A DNA stretch of 64,000 nucleotides from Gari tellinella (GCA_922989275.2 OV277864.1:1860001-1924000); one strand, 5' to 3'; positions 46,201 through 53,082 are shown, counted from the first letter of the stretch. Program-made: numbers and translations. The notes: generated from the sequence alone by a model not told the origin.

Positions 46201-49200
46201 CTCATAAATACCCTTTTTAACGCCTCTAATTTATTCATCCACTGAAGAAAATAGTTCCAATTTATACAGTTTTAAATATGTATTACAAGAAATATTTTCA
46301 ATATTCTAGCAGATGGTAGCTTAAAGCAGACTGAAAGTAAAGCAGAATGTGCCTAAAGGCACATTCTGCTTTACTTTCAACCTGCTTTAAGTGGTCACCT
46401 GTCTTAACAAGAGTTGTCAGAGAGACAACAAAGCTCGCCATCGGCACATTTAGAAACTTAAAAGCACACTCAAGGTCACGGAGGTCAAGCTTTTTGCCTG
46501 CATGGAAAGGTCTTGCCGATATACACATGAAAATTAAATATGAAGTTACACCTCAAGGGACATAGGAAATATAAACGTTTTTCGAAACCTAAACATAGAT
46601 TTTGAATCCTTAAACCCTGGATCTAAGTTCAAGGTCAAGGTCACAGGGGGTCCAAATTTTTCTGTGCATGGAACAGGTCTTGTCCATATACACACACATA
46701 CCAAGTATGAAAGCAATACCTGAAGGGACATAGAAGTTATAGGCATTTTTCGAAACCTAATTACAGATTTCGAAACCTAAACATGAGCCCTAAGTTCAAG
46801 GTCAAGGTCAAAAGGGTCCAAATTTTTCTGTGCATGGAAAGGTCTTGTCCATATACACACATATACCAATTATGAAAGTAATACCTCAAGAGACATAGAA
46901 GTTATAGGCAGTTTTCGAAACCTAAACACAGATTTCGAAACCGAAACTCGGGCCTTAAGTTCAAGGTCAAGGCCACAGGGGTCCAAATTTTTCTGTTCAT
47001 GGAAAGGTCTTGTCTATATACACACACATACCAACTATGAAAGCAATACCTGAAGGGACATAGAAGTTAAAGGCATTTTTCGGAACCTAAACACAGATTT
47101 CGAAACCTAAACGCGGGCCCTAAGTTCAAGGTCAAGGGATCCAAATTTTTCTGTGCATGGAAAGGTCTTGTCTATATACACACACATACCAACTATGAAA
47201 GCAATACCTGAAGGGACATAGAAGTTAAAGGCATTTTTCGAAACCTAAACACAGATTTCAAAACCTAAACGCCGGCCCTAAGTTCAAGGTCAAGGGGTCA
47301 CAAATTTTCAGTGCATGGAAAGGTCTTGTCCATATACACACACATACCAAGTATGAAAGCAATACCTCAAGGGACATAGAAGTTATAGACATTTTCTTAA
47401 AATTGTTTACGCCGTTCACGACGACGCCGATGACAACGACGACTATACCGGGGGTATTGCAATAGCTCGTCATGTACTTCGTACAGGCGAGCTAAAAACT
47501 ATAAACAGGCTATGGAGTAATGGGTTAACACAAGTCAAGACAAGTGTGACTAAGATTAAGTACCATTTTTAAAATCTTATTGAATGTTTAATCTTTTCTT
47601 CAGGCTGCAGATAAGAGTGAGTAAACTGAATATTTCAAACATTTCTCCTGCATATCCTATGTTGCCACTAATGAGAACTCAGAAGTCACAACATAGTTTG
47701 TAGGTTATGTTTCTGGTTTGGATTGTTGTTTGTTTGGTGTTTAGTTTAGTTTAAACATATTTTATTTCAGGTATTTACATGCATATTATAAACATACAAT
47801 AAAGTTTAGGATTGAAACGAAAGCAAAACTAGCTTATTGAGTTTCTTTCCTTACACCGTTGGATATTATACATATGCTCTGTCCATATGGTGTTTATGTT
47901 GCTTGGTTTTTTTCTGTTTTTTTTTTGGGGGGGGGGGTCATGTGTTGTTGTTGTTGGGGAGGGGAAAGAGTTGGGGTAGGGGTGGAGAGTTTTTATTTTT
48001 TGTTTTTGTATTTACATCAGTTTCTGCCATTTTTGGGCTGATTGGACGTTTCAGAGTCCAGCTCTCAGAGTTGTCGGAGGAATATGTGAAAAGAAACTTC
48101 CCCTTCCCCCATGTTGTAGTTCGTACAGCCTACTGCATATAACCATTTTGGCATTTTTAGAGTCTTATTTTACCACAAAAGTTAAATAATTGGCTTGGTA
48201 ATCACTTTGACATGCATGCAGTAAGTAACATTCAAAACGGCAGCGCTATTTGTAATATATCACCTGACACCGAGTTCACCATCGGTAAGATGAATGTAGA
48301 CAATTGTAGTACAACGTCAAGATCTAGATCTAGAATTATTTAATTTAAATGCAATGGCTATGTTTACGACAATTCGTAAACATAACAAAAAATTCTATGT
48401 TTATGACAAGAAAAAATACTACCAGTTGCGCATGCGCATATAATTTTCTATGATCTTGACAGTGGCAAAAACAAACCATAAATTTTGTGCAATGCAGGTC
48501 ACCTGTTTTGCCCTGGTTAACAGATCTTTTTCTGACAGACAAAGTGATACTTAAAGCAGTCTGAAAGAGAAACAGAATGCTTGTGTAGCAGCATTCTGCA
48601 TAACAAGATATATGTAGATACAGCCGTAACAGGAATGTCTCCGGCTTAACTTTTGCCTGTTTTATCACATAGTCACAAGAAGACCTCAATTATTAACTGA
48701 CTAGTCGACTCGTGTAAACCAAAAATACTATGTATGTCTATTCCTCATGTGATTACATACATAGAGTGCATATGTGATCTGACAGTAAATGGGGAATTGT
48801 TCTGTTCTGTTTATATCAAAAAGAAACATTAGTGATTAGCTATGTGCGCATGTTCCGCCAGTGATTGAAATGCATAGATCTACTTTAGTTGCTTAATTGA
48901 TTGCAATTAAGGTGTGGTTAATCTTTTTTGACTCGCCTTATTGACTTGTTACATTAACCCTTTCATTTTAGTGTTACCAGAGAACCGTATATCAGACTCG
49001 TAATGTGACTTTTGATCAAAAATCCAAACTCATATTAAACTCTCATTTCAATTATTCTTACCTTATTGTATAGTTGGTGGAGTTATGCATAAATAAATTT
49101 AAGTTTGGCTCCTTATTAGAAGCTGCACATCAGCTCCCTTATAAATTCATTATAGTTTGGACATATATCCCATACCAAAAACATTGATAAATTCCAGCTA

Positions 49201-51638
49201 CATGTACAGAAAGCAAACAACAACAAAATCTTCGCTTGTTTGACCTGATTTATACAAAAACAGCGTTAATACATAATATTCGTGCTTGTTTGGGGGTATA
49301 CTGTTGATTTTGATATTCCACAGGTAATAAGTGCCATATTACTCCTAGTTGAGATACAATTTCAGGGTTGGCAAGTTTTTGCCAAGGATGGAAAAAAACA
49401 TGGAAAAAAACCGGCAATGAAAAAACTGGGTGGCAAAAACTAAAAAATCTGTGTGGCAAAAACTGGCAAAAACTAAAACAACTGGGTCACCGTGGCAAAA
49501 ACTGAATTTAAAATCAACTTTCAGAAATGTAAAGAGAAAATTACACACTCAGGATGTAAATTCACACCTTTAAGCACGGTGCACTGCATTAGTGGGCTGT
49601 TACATAGTTGTGTATTGTGGACCTACCAAAGAGTGACAAGTGTCAGAAGAATACACAATACACAGCCAATGTAAAGGGAATCCATTATAAACTGACATTT
49701 TTCAAAGACATATATATGAATCACAGAATCAAGTGACACTATTGATATTAGTCTTATTAGATAATAACCTTGAATAATTAAAATTAATTCAAAAGAAATT
49801 CAAAACATAAAATTCTTACAATTATCTGACTTGAACCATGTATTGTTTGTTAAGTATTCTCTTCTTACAGGTTGTTTCAAACAGACAGTTCTAAATTATA
49901 AGTAAGCAGCAACATAAAAGTTTTTATAGAGAAAACAATTGAATTTTTTTTCTTATTCTCATTTGTTGTCTATTTATTATTACTGTTTCTATTTTATATA
50001 TAACCATGCATAATTTTGATGACTGAACTTAAGATAAAATAGTTGATAGCATCCAAGTCCTTGTTTTTCACACTTTTACCCTGATATTTCTATTTCTATT
50101 TATTACTTCTACGCCATCAATTCTGATGATTATGAGAAGGGGCACTTTTTAGGTGCACGATTTGGACTGTACCCGGCCGGTCACTTTATCCTGACACCGA
50201 CGAACTAGTCGTAATGCTAACCCGAAATCCTGAGCGCCAAGGAGGGAAGCCATTACTACCAATTTTCAAGTCTTTGGTTTGACCCGGCCGGGAATTGAAC
50301 CCACAACCTCCCGCACTGCAAGCGGACGCTGTACCACTGAGCTATACAGGCGGTTGATATAATCATATAGTCATTGTTTTAGGTTTTTGCCATTTTTGTC
50401 GGTTTATTCCAGTTTTTGCCGGGTTTTTTTCAGTGTTTGCCACTGGCAAGGAAAAAACTAGTTTTTGCCGTCAAAAACCCAACCCTGTGTAACAATTTAG
50501 ACCTTGTGTCTTTGAGAGGTACAGTACCGCAGCTAAGCTGCTAACCGTACTCCTTACCAAAACCCACATTATCTCAGGCTACGACTACAGGTCCGTACAG
50601 TTTATGGTGAATTCGCCTAGAGACGAACTCGTCTCCAATTAGATCTATAGTAACCCAAATGGTGAATTGGCCTAGAAAGCAATTATAAAGTGATTGTATT
50701 TTGCACCTATTGTAAGTGCCGTTAACAAAACAGAACATGTTTGAATTGTTTTCAGGTAATGTTAACTAAGATTGGATAATGACTAAATGAGTGTAGCCCC
50801 TGATCATCATATGCATACTACATGTGTGAATTTTGTGTTTAATATAAGAAAACAATAAGGCAAGTTGATCTTTCATTTTATTGACTTGTAATCAGTAGAT
50901 ATACCTGTACTATAAGGTGTGAAATACAATCATTTTATAATTGCTTTCTAGGCGAATTCACCATTTGGTTTACTATATAATAATATATCTAATTGTAGGC
51001 GAGTTTGTCTCTTGGCGAATTCACCAGCACCGGTCCGTACTCCTAGAACGGCAGTCTAACAGTACGGGTTGGTATTCCTAGCCACTAACTTTCATATTGG
51101 CATATGATAGGGAGTCTGAACAGATTATTAAAAGGCTGCGGAGACAAACAAAACAAATCCCATTATCCCAAAATGTCCACTTTTACGACTCCATCAAACT
51201 CTATGTTGTGGCTATCTCATTCTGAATCGTGTGTTACAACATAACATTTGATGGAGACAGAAGAATTTCAGTCTCTTCAATACCAGACTTGTGTGGAACT
51301 ATGGTTGCAATGTCTTTTGTTTCCTGGTTCCTTTCATCTTTTGATTAAAGAAAGTGAATGTTATGCGTAGTTTACAACAACGGTTTTTCAAGAGCATGCA
51401 TGCATCAGATCGACCCAAAAATGGGTATATTGGGTACATTCATTAAATAGCTAACTCAATGGTGGTCTCTGCATACCGTTATGTTTGCATGAATGTCCAA
51501 GGGTTCACCGTTTGGTCCAATGAATTGACATGTCACTTCATCAACAGAGGCTGACAAGACTTTGAAGCGTTCATTTTCTAGTGTAAAAGTTGACTCAAGA
51601 ATTTTAATGTCCTGTTTTAAGGCTTGTAAGCACGCCAT
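25125..51638 (-). CDS. UBE2Q2: UBE2Q-type ubiquitin-conjugating enzyme E2 (12 coding exons)
   Basis: Twelve exons on the minus strand join in frame to 1086 nt, giving 361 residues (human UBE2Q2 about 375, UBE2Q1 about 422). The N-terminal region (residues about 1-110) carries the RWD-like UBE2Q block with YPQTPPIWF. An acidic stretch rich in D, E and S lies at about 131-147. [12 protein letters not shown] and [15 protein letters not shown] lead into the C-terminal UBC domain (about 190-355). [16 protein letters not shown] holds the predicted thioester cysteine at residue 290, and the protein ends [10 protein letters not shown]. Known of the family: UBE2Q enzymes transfer ubiquitin from E1 and lack the classical HPN motif. 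All donors are GT and acceptors AG, and phases chain as 0,0,0,2,0,1,2,0,0,0,1. Eleven introns (0.67-10.5 kb) hold most repeats of the region. It could equally be named UBE2Q1; length favours UBE2Q2. Confidence 0.95.
25183..25673. mobile_element. Family A MITE interrupted at its apex by another
   Basis: Outer element CCCATTACTCCATAAATAC...CTATGGTGGGAAATGA, TTAA flanks at 25179 and 25674. Its core GAATGATACTCC and GGAGCATTCTGC is split at the central TTAA by the inner copy (25347-25588). Confidence 0.88.
25347..25588. mobile_element. Family A MITE nested in the apex of another
   Basis: TCCATTACCCCATAAATAC...CTATGGGGTAATGGG with TTAA at 25343-25346 and 25589-25592. Its own core is GAATGTGCCTAAGGGCGCAT. 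Confidence 0.9.
26068..26269. mobile_element. Family K MITE
   Basis: TTAA flanks; CCCATTTATGCCAAGTGG...GGCACAAATGTG. Core AAACAGTGCATTATGCGGTG with inverted CTTAACTGTTTG. Copies at 62301-62498 and 62818-63579. Confidence 0.8.
26328..26394 (-). CDS. UBE2Q2: UBE2Q-like coding exon 11
   Basis: Codes about residues 330-352, [20 protein letters not shown] then KN. Acceptor TGTTTCAG, donor GTAGGT, exit phase 1. A family K MITE lies 58 bases beyond the donor. Confidence 0.94.
26560..26640. repeat. Solo hairpin, GGATCC type
   Basis: CAAACAGTTTGGATCC...GGATCCAACCTGTTGC with tip ATGCCGCATTATGCGGTGTC. Confidence 0.7.
26641..26890 (-). mobile_element. SINE relic with mollusc-type central domain
   Basis: Read on the minus strand it has GGGATTTTTCATGTGGGGA, AGCCTTCCAGCTG, TGGTGGTTCAACC and CATCTGGGGTCTTC. 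I recall this order from SINE repeats widespread in bivalves. Old and diverged; in UBE2Q intron 10. Confidence 0.5.
27336..27431 (-). CDS. UBE2Q2: UBE2Q-like coding exon 10
   Basis: Codes residues 298-329, [19 protein letters not shown] followed by [13 protein letters not shown], near-identical to UBE2Q1 and UBE2Q2. Acceptor GTTTCAG, donor GTTTGT, phase 0. Confidence 0.96.
27519..27614. repeat. Foldback, about 40 bp arms
   Basis: AACTCTTAGGAGTCGTGAGG pairs with CCTCTGGACTCCTAAGAGTT; inner arms TACTTTTAAATGCCA and TGGCATTTAAAAGTA. In UBE2Q intron 9. Confidence 0.8.
27660..27925. mobile_element. Old A-like MITE
   Basis: Resembles 22449-22693: CCTTTACATATTCCA..., GCTTAAAACAGGCTAAATG, and apex GGCTCCTTCAGGAG. 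Ends not clear. Confidence 0.5.
28133..28240 (-). CDS. UBE2Q2: UBE2Q-like coding exon 9 (catalytic cysteine)
   Basis: Codes residues 262-297, [12 protein letters not shown] to [12 protein letters not shown]. The cysteine at residue 290 sits where the UBE2Q thioester cysteine lies. Acceptor TTTTGCAG, donor GTTGGT, phase 0. Confidence 0.96.
28338..30392. mobile_element. hAT-like 2.05 kb TIR element, 8-bp TSD
   Basis: TAGTGTTTTAGC at the left and GCTAAAACACT at the right, flanked by ACATTTAC on both sides (28330-28337 and 30393-30400). Subterminal AAAGGGCAGGGGGGC-type repeats occur at the left and AAGGGCAGAAGGGCGG at the right. No transposase is visible. The inside is alignable in parts with 43134-45617. 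Occupies UBE2Q intron 8. Confidence 0.85.
30596..30691. mobile_element. Family A deletion derivative
   Basis: TTAA flanks; TCCATTACTACATAAGTA then only the right core arm and CTATGGGGTAATGGG. Confidence 0.8.
30713..30803 (-). CDS. UBE2Q2: UBE2Q-like coding exon 8
   Basis: Codes about residues 231-261, [18 protein letters not shown] to LLSCSFK. Acceptor TTTCCAG, donor GTAAGT. A family A MITE remnant ends about 20 bases into the following intron. Confidence 0.93.
30979..31223. mobile_element. Family A MITE
   Basis: CCCATTCTCCCATAAATAA...ATATGGGGTTATGGG before TTAA; core GAATGCGCCTTATGGCGCATTC. In UBE2Q intron 7. Confidence 0.88.
31320..31450. mobile_element. Family B-like fragment
   Basis: TGATTGCTTAAAGCAAGATG and TTACTTTCAACCCGCTTTAAG with a broken apex. 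Confidence 0.5.
31469..31529 (-). CDS. UBE2Q2: UBE2Q-like coding exon 7
   Basis: Codes about residues 211-231, [19 protein letters not shown], the start of the UBC fold (human YSVELINDSLYDWHVKL). Acceptor CATTGTAG, donor GTAAGT, exit phase 2. Confidence 0.94.
31605..31848. mobile_element. Family A MITE, reverse
   Basis: TTAA flanks; CCCATTACTCCATAGCC...GTTATGGGGTATTTGA. Core GAATGTGCCTTAAGGCGCATTC, with one unmatched pair. In UBE2Q intron 6. Confidence 0.88.
32160..32357. mobile_element. Family B MITE, degenerate
   Basis: GTCCTCTATTAAGACCACC at the left, GTGGTCGTAATAGAAGAG and TTTTACTG at the right. Confidence 0.7.
32428..32512 (-). CDS. UBE2Q2: UBE2Q-like coding exon 6
   Basis: Codes about residues 183-211: [18 protein letters not shown] and VYRSESYKK, nearly identical to the family's [19 protein letters not shown]. 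Acceptor CTTGTAG, donor GTAAGA, exit phase 1. Confidence 0.95.
32852..33015. mobile_element. Half family A MITE inside the Helentron-like copy
   Basis: One core arm GCACTCTGCTTTACTTTC, GAGGAATAAATTAAAGG and GTATGGGGTAATGGG before TTAA. Confidence 0.75.
33672..33745. repeat. Hairpin, GGATCC type
   Basis: AGTTTGGATCCAAATTAGAT and ATCTGATCTGGATCCAAAAT; tip GCAGCATTATGTTGC. Near-copies at 39450-39520 and 39826-39892. Confidence 0.75.
34561..34657 (-). CDS. UBE2Q2: UBE2Q-like coding exon 5
   Basis: Codes to residue 182, including [20 protein letters not shown], matching the LAILEKIRKTQRQDHL block of human UBE2Q2. Acceptor GTCTGTAG, donor GTAAGT. Confidence 0.92.
34712..34966. mobile_element. Family A MITE, reverse
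   Basis: TTAA flanks; CCCTTTACCCCATAGCC...GAGGGAAAGGG. Core GAATGCGCCCTAAGGCGCATTC. In UBE2Q intron 4. Confidence 0.9.
34982..35192. mobile_element. Family A MITE, right end lost
   Basis: CCATTGCCCCCATTAATAC at the left, core GAATGCGCCCTATGGCACATTC, ends within GTGGTCACCTATCTCC. Confidence 0.75.
35559..35638 (-). CDS. UBE2Q2: UBE2Q-like coding exon 4 (acidic linker)
   Basis: Codes about residues 124-150, with [17 protein letters not shown], the acidic linker typical of UBE2Q proteins. Acceptor CTTTCAG, donor GTATGT, exit phase 2. Confidence 0.9.
35681..35975. mobile_element. Half mariner-like MITE, then degenerate family A
   Basis: CAGTCGAATCTCAATAACTC at 35681-35700 is one end of the 18308-type MITE. 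From about 35803 TCCTTTACTCCAATATAC...AGAGTAAAGGG is a reduced family A copy. Confidence 0.55.
36281..36535. mobile_element. Family F MITE (hAT-like) with family A core
   Basis: CAGGGCTGCCATAAGTTGAC...GAGAAATGGCAGCCCTG, flanked by CATTTT and CATCTT. Over 80% alike to 1851-2100 by eye. In UBE2Q intron 3. Confidence 0.88.
36607..36708 (-). CDS. UBE2Q2: UBE2Q-like coding exon 3
   Basis: Codes residues 90-123, [13 protein letters not shown] to QKLDER, matching the LKWLICELC region of UBE2Q. Acceptor TTGACAG, donor GTAAGT, phase 0 on both sides. Confidence 0.9.
36841..37142. mobile_element. Family A MITE carrying a long palindrome
   Basis: CCATTACCTCATAAATACG...CTATGGGGTAATGAG. Between the ATAAACATGTACC segment and its normal continuation AATATT...GCTTAAAGCAGG sits the 78-bp palindrome listed next. 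Confidence 0.85.
36942..37019. repeat. Perfect 78-bp palindrome
   Basis: TCGAGGGCTTGGTGCAAAAC... is mirrored exactly with no spacer; centre CACAATTGTG at 36980/36981, 39-bp arms. It replaces about 25 bases of the host MITE. In UBE2Q intron 2. Confidence 0.97.
37382..37587. mobile_element. Family B MITE
   Basis: Left AAAGTAAAGCTTCTCTATTA, right GCGGGGTTTTACTG, TA outside. Core apex AGCTCCTTTAGGAGCT. Confidence 0.88.
38441..40381 (+). mobile_element. Helentron-like element nested in the outer copy
   Basis: Starts TAACAAGAGCCCCATGGGGC and GCTCACCTGAG; ends GCCTTCGGCTCAGGTGAGC and TAAAAA. Removing it joins CTAGGCCATACAT to TCAGAGAAGAAG, which fits the tandem unit of the host, so it entered between two T's with no target duplication. 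Its last 180 bases are nearly identical to 34047-34231. Confidence 0.82.
39440..39900. repeat. Two GGATCC-type hairpins
   Basis: AATTTGGATCCAGATTAGAT...CTGACCTGGATCC at 39457-39515 and TAGTTTAGATCCAGATTAG...CTGGATCCAAACTG at 39830-39890, inside the nested Helentron-like copy. Repeated flank TATTTTCTAAATATA indicates a local duplication. Confidence 0.7.
40838..40942 (-). CDS. UBE2Q2: UBE2Q-like coding exon 2
   Basis: Codes residues 55-89, beginning [11 protein letters not shown] and ending PEKNN. The acceptor is ATCTTCAG and the donor GTAGGC. The terminus of a Helentron-like repeat (GAGCTAAAA) lies within about 10 bases of the donor. Confidence 0.93.
41013..41262. mobile_element. Family A MITE, diverged
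   Basis: CTCTTTACTCCATAGAATG at the left, broken core GAATGCGCAGTAAGGAGCAT, right end AGTAAAGGGG before TTAA. Confidence 0.7.
41264..41445. mobile_element. Family C MITE, coreless
   Basis: CTCATTCAACCCAGAAG at the left and GCTAGGGGTGAATG at the right. Hairpin reduced to AAACAGTGTTG. Confidence 0.55.
41776..42018. mobile_element. Family C MITE, intact
   Basis: TTAA flanks; CTCAATGAGCCCTCGTG...CAGGGGATAATGAG. Core apex GGGCTCCTGCAGGAGCCC, arms AACAGTGAAGTCCCTGATCA/TGATCAGAGACTTCACTGTT. Confidence 0.9.
42024..42610. other. AT-rich intron sequence, nothing recognised
   Basis: UBE2Q intron 1. Contains ATGTACATGTACAT at about 42459 and a half hairpin ACAGTGTAAACCCACATCAG/GGTCTGCAATGTTTG at 42483-42540. 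No exon-like signal. Confidence 0.5.
42611..43130. repeat. Tandem repeat, about 155 bp unit
   Basis: TATCAAGGGCAGATAACTC recurs at about 42711, 42778, 42952 and, weakly, 43106, with GTGTAAACACTGTTAGAT and TTGTTATATACAATCTGAG between. Three decayed units. Confidence 0.7.
43134..45617. mobile_element. hAT-like 2.5 kb TIR element, 5-bp TSD
   Basis: CAGGGATTTCCCCAGGATTT at the left and GCCTGGGGAAATCCCTG at the right, flanked by CCTAT (43129-43133 and 45618-45622). Shares GGGAGGGTGCGGGAGGG, TTTCCCGAAACTCC, TCTTTCTAAATGG and AAAAGTTCGAAGC blocks with 28338-30392. No transposase frame seen. In UBE2Q intron 1. Confidence 0.85.
45632..45779. mobile_element. Family A MITE, left end missing
   Basis: CTCCATATTCTAGCAGATGG, core arms GGCTGGAAGTAAAGC and GCTTTACTTTCAGCC with a mismatched apex, right end CTATAGGG before TTAA. 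Confidence 0.7.
46193..47524. mobile_element. Family A MITE interrupted by a Helentron-like element
   Basis: CCGTTTCTCTCATAAATACC at the left (TTAA at 46189), perfect core GAATGTGCCTAAAGGCACATTC, then after GTGGTCACCTGTCTT the insertion, and ATAAACAGGCTATGGAGTAA with TGGG at the right. Confidence 0.85.
46406..47498 (+). mobile_element. Helentron-like element, divergent subtype
   Basis: Begins AACAAGAG, hairpin TTGTCAGAGAGACAA, then GCTCGCC; ends CTCGTCATGTACTTCGTAC, AGGCGAGCTAAA. Five internal units of about 158-166 bases carry CAAGGTCAAGG, CATGGAAAGGTCTTGTC, CATAGAAGTTATAGGC and TTCGAAACCTAAACAC. Same architecture as 32632-34231, with a different subterminal motif. Confidence 0.8.
47525..49362. 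other. Intron sequence with fragments only
   Basis: 47601-47715 is a partial family E repeat (GGCTGCAGATAAGAGTGAG, CACAACATAG). 47927-47938 is a poly(G) run. GATCTAGATCTAGA occurs near 48320. 48556-48605 is a small AAACAGAATGCTTG/GCAGCATTCTG hairpin. No exon signals for any gene. Confidence 0.5.
49363..50487. mobile_element. Candidate hAT-like TIR element with a SINE inside
   Basis: CAGGGTTGGCAAGTTTTTGC at the left and GTTTTTGCCGTCAAAAACC, CAACCCTG at the right. Subterminal GGCAAAAACTGG repeats on both sides in inverted orientation. Target duplication not clear. In UBE2Q intron 1. Confidence 0.7.
50130..50353 (-). mobile_element. tRNA-derived SINE
   Basis: On the minus strand the head reads CCGCCTGTATAGCTCAGTGG (A box TAGCTCAGTGG) followed by GTGGGTTCAATTCCCGG (B box GGTTCAATTCC). 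The anticodon-loop position reads TTGCAGT, like tRNA-Ala/Cys. A body with TGGCTTCCCTCCTTGGCG follows. Lies inside the 49363-50487 element. Confidence 0.8.
50599..51031. mobile_element. MULE-like long-TIR MITE, 9-bp TSD
   Basis: Flanked by GGTCCGTAC at 50590-50598 and 51032-51040. Inverted arms of about 105 bases begin near GGTGAATTCGCC and contain AAATGGTGAATT and GAAAGCAATTATAAA. Non-coding middle of about 220 bases. A 9-bp duplication with long TIRs points to Mutator-like elements. In UBE2Q intron 1. Confidence 0.88.
51110..51300. mobile_element. Degenerate family E-like repeat
   Basis: AAAAGGCTGCGGAGACAAAC, CTCCATCAAACTCTATGTTG and inverted CAACATAACATTTGATGGAG. Confidence 0.55.
51477..51638 (-). 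CDS. UBE2Q2: UBE2Q-like coding exon 1
   Basis: Codes residues 1-54, starting [12 protein letters not shown] and ending DIHANIT before donor GTATGC. Matches the UBE2Q N-terminus ([17 protein letters not shown]). Intron 1 runs 40943-51476. A possible acceptor (TTTTACAG then ATAAG) just upstream at about 51666 suggests that an upstream non-coding exon may exist. Confidence 0.93.
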
Positions 51639-51800
51639 ACTTCAAGTTTCAATTGACGATCTTATCTGTAAAAGCACAAGAAGCACTCAGGAATTGATAA
51701 TTTCCATGTGGACGCAAATTTTGATGTTATGATTTACCATAATGGCGACATAAATTCATCTGCGCGTGCGCGAACGGATGTAAATCTTTTCCAATATTTG
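51639..51800 (-). promoter_or_regulatory. Probable UBE2Q 5' UTR and promoter; NRF1-like site
   Basis: Immediately upstream of the UBE2Q start the DNA changes to a short GC-richer stretch with TGCGCGTGCGCGA at 51761-51773. This resembles the NRF1 half-site palindrome common in housekeeping promoters. Position relative to exon 1 fits a core promoter; the TSS is not visible. Confidence 0.4.
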
Positions 51801-51974
51801 TAAACACAGCGATCAGCTGTTCCAAAGCGACGTCCCAAACATTTGACTAAACTGATCAGTGTCGGCTGCTAGGGCAGACTATAATTTCTAATATTTATTC
51901 TCATGCAAAATTTTCTCTTAAATACAACTTACTATTTCTGAGATTTAGTACAGACTGTATAAATAGTATAAGTA

Positions 51975-52208
51975 CAGTAAAACTTCTCGATTACGGCCAC
52001 TAAATTGTGTTAATTATGCGTTTATTACAGGTGACTGCTTAAACTACAAAAGGCATGTGCACAGATAAATAGAAATTATAAAAGCAATGTGACAGTAAAA
52101 CAGAAAGCCCATTTAGGTTTAATTGTATTGTCACATCGTCATCTATCTTTAAATAATACAATCAATTTGCATTGCGTTTAATGGTCGTCTAATTGAGAGG
52201 TTTTACTG
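51975..52208. mobile_element. Family B MITE with small insertion
   Basis: CAGTAAAACTTCTCGATTAC...GAGAGGTTTTACTG between TA. About 35 extra bases lie next to the core; the core itself has decayed. About 340 bases upstream of the UBE2Q start. Confidence 0.85.
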
Positions 52209-52321
52209 TATAGATCTAGATCTATATAGATCTAGAGCCTATATATATATATACCATTTAATTGCATAATAGATCTATTACAGATAGCACTCTATTCATT
52301 GAACTACCAATGTTATGTAAA

Positions 52322-52440
52322 CATGTCCTATGAAAACAGTGTAGACCCAGATCAGTATCAGAGTAGATCTACTCCTAAACAGAGATAGGCCTAATAGATT
52401 AAATATATATTCCTTGATCATGGTCTGCACTGTTTGTAGT
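52322..52440. repeat. C/D-type hairpin fragment
   Basis: GTCCTATGAAAACAGTGTAG and CTGCACTGTTTGTAG around a loop with GATCTACTCC. MITE ends not recognised. Confidence 0.55.
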
Positions 52441-52698
52441 TTTGTTATAGAGATCTATGTTGCCAAGCTGTTTAACATTCGTCAAAAGTTTTTTTATTCA
52501 ATTTATATGTGCATAGTTCTAAGTTAATTCAACATAGAATTTAGTTGGAAGACGCCAATTTTAAGTAGATAATAAATTACGGGTGGAGGAGGGATGAACA
52601 CATTTCTGTGAGCTCGACAAAACTACCATTTCCAACACCAATTTAGATTCTCTATCACCATACCTCAGATCAAAATGCATACTTGAAAGTCATTTTAA

Positions 52699-52921
52699 CT
52701 CATTCACTCCTGAAACTTTTAATGAACAATTCCAATTTCAAAATAAGTCTAGTAGGCCCTATTTTTTAAACTACATGTAGATTTCTTTTTAGGGTTTAAT
52801 TTTAACAATATATTTCAAGGAGCACTCTGATCAGGATCTACACTGTTTGCATAGAACAAGTGTAATCCACAGGTACACTGTTTGTAAATGACGAGTATAC
52901 TCGTCGCTAGGGTTGAATGTG
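52699..52921. mobile_element. Family C MITE, one core arm lost
   Basis: CTCATTCACTCCTGAAAC at the left after TTAA, GTCGCTAGGGTTGAATGTG at the right; only GATCAGGATCTACACTGTTT remains of the hairpin. Confidence 0.75.
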
Positions 52922-53082
52922 TTATTTTAAAGCTCTTTGTATATATAGCTGCGTGTCATAACGTTTTATAGGCTATCAATGTAACAGTACATCTTAGCTC
53001 ATTGTTGCTGTTGTTGCTGCTAAGGTTTATATAGTCCCGCATATATAAGCTTTTTTCAGGTGTCTCAGCATTGGGACTGCTT

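Noticed and set aside
47837..48142. 101-codon frame with poly-G region
   Set aside because: Low complexity (GGGG and TTTT runs), no splice context and no recognised domain.
50280..50353. tRNA-Ala gene on the minus strand
   Set aside because: The tRNA-like head runs into a SINE body and lacks a matching acceptor stem.
49363..50487. Target duplication ACAATTT for this element
   Set aside because: ATACAATTT precedes the left end but TGTAACAATTT starts a few bases beyond the right end, so the match is not adjacent to both termini.
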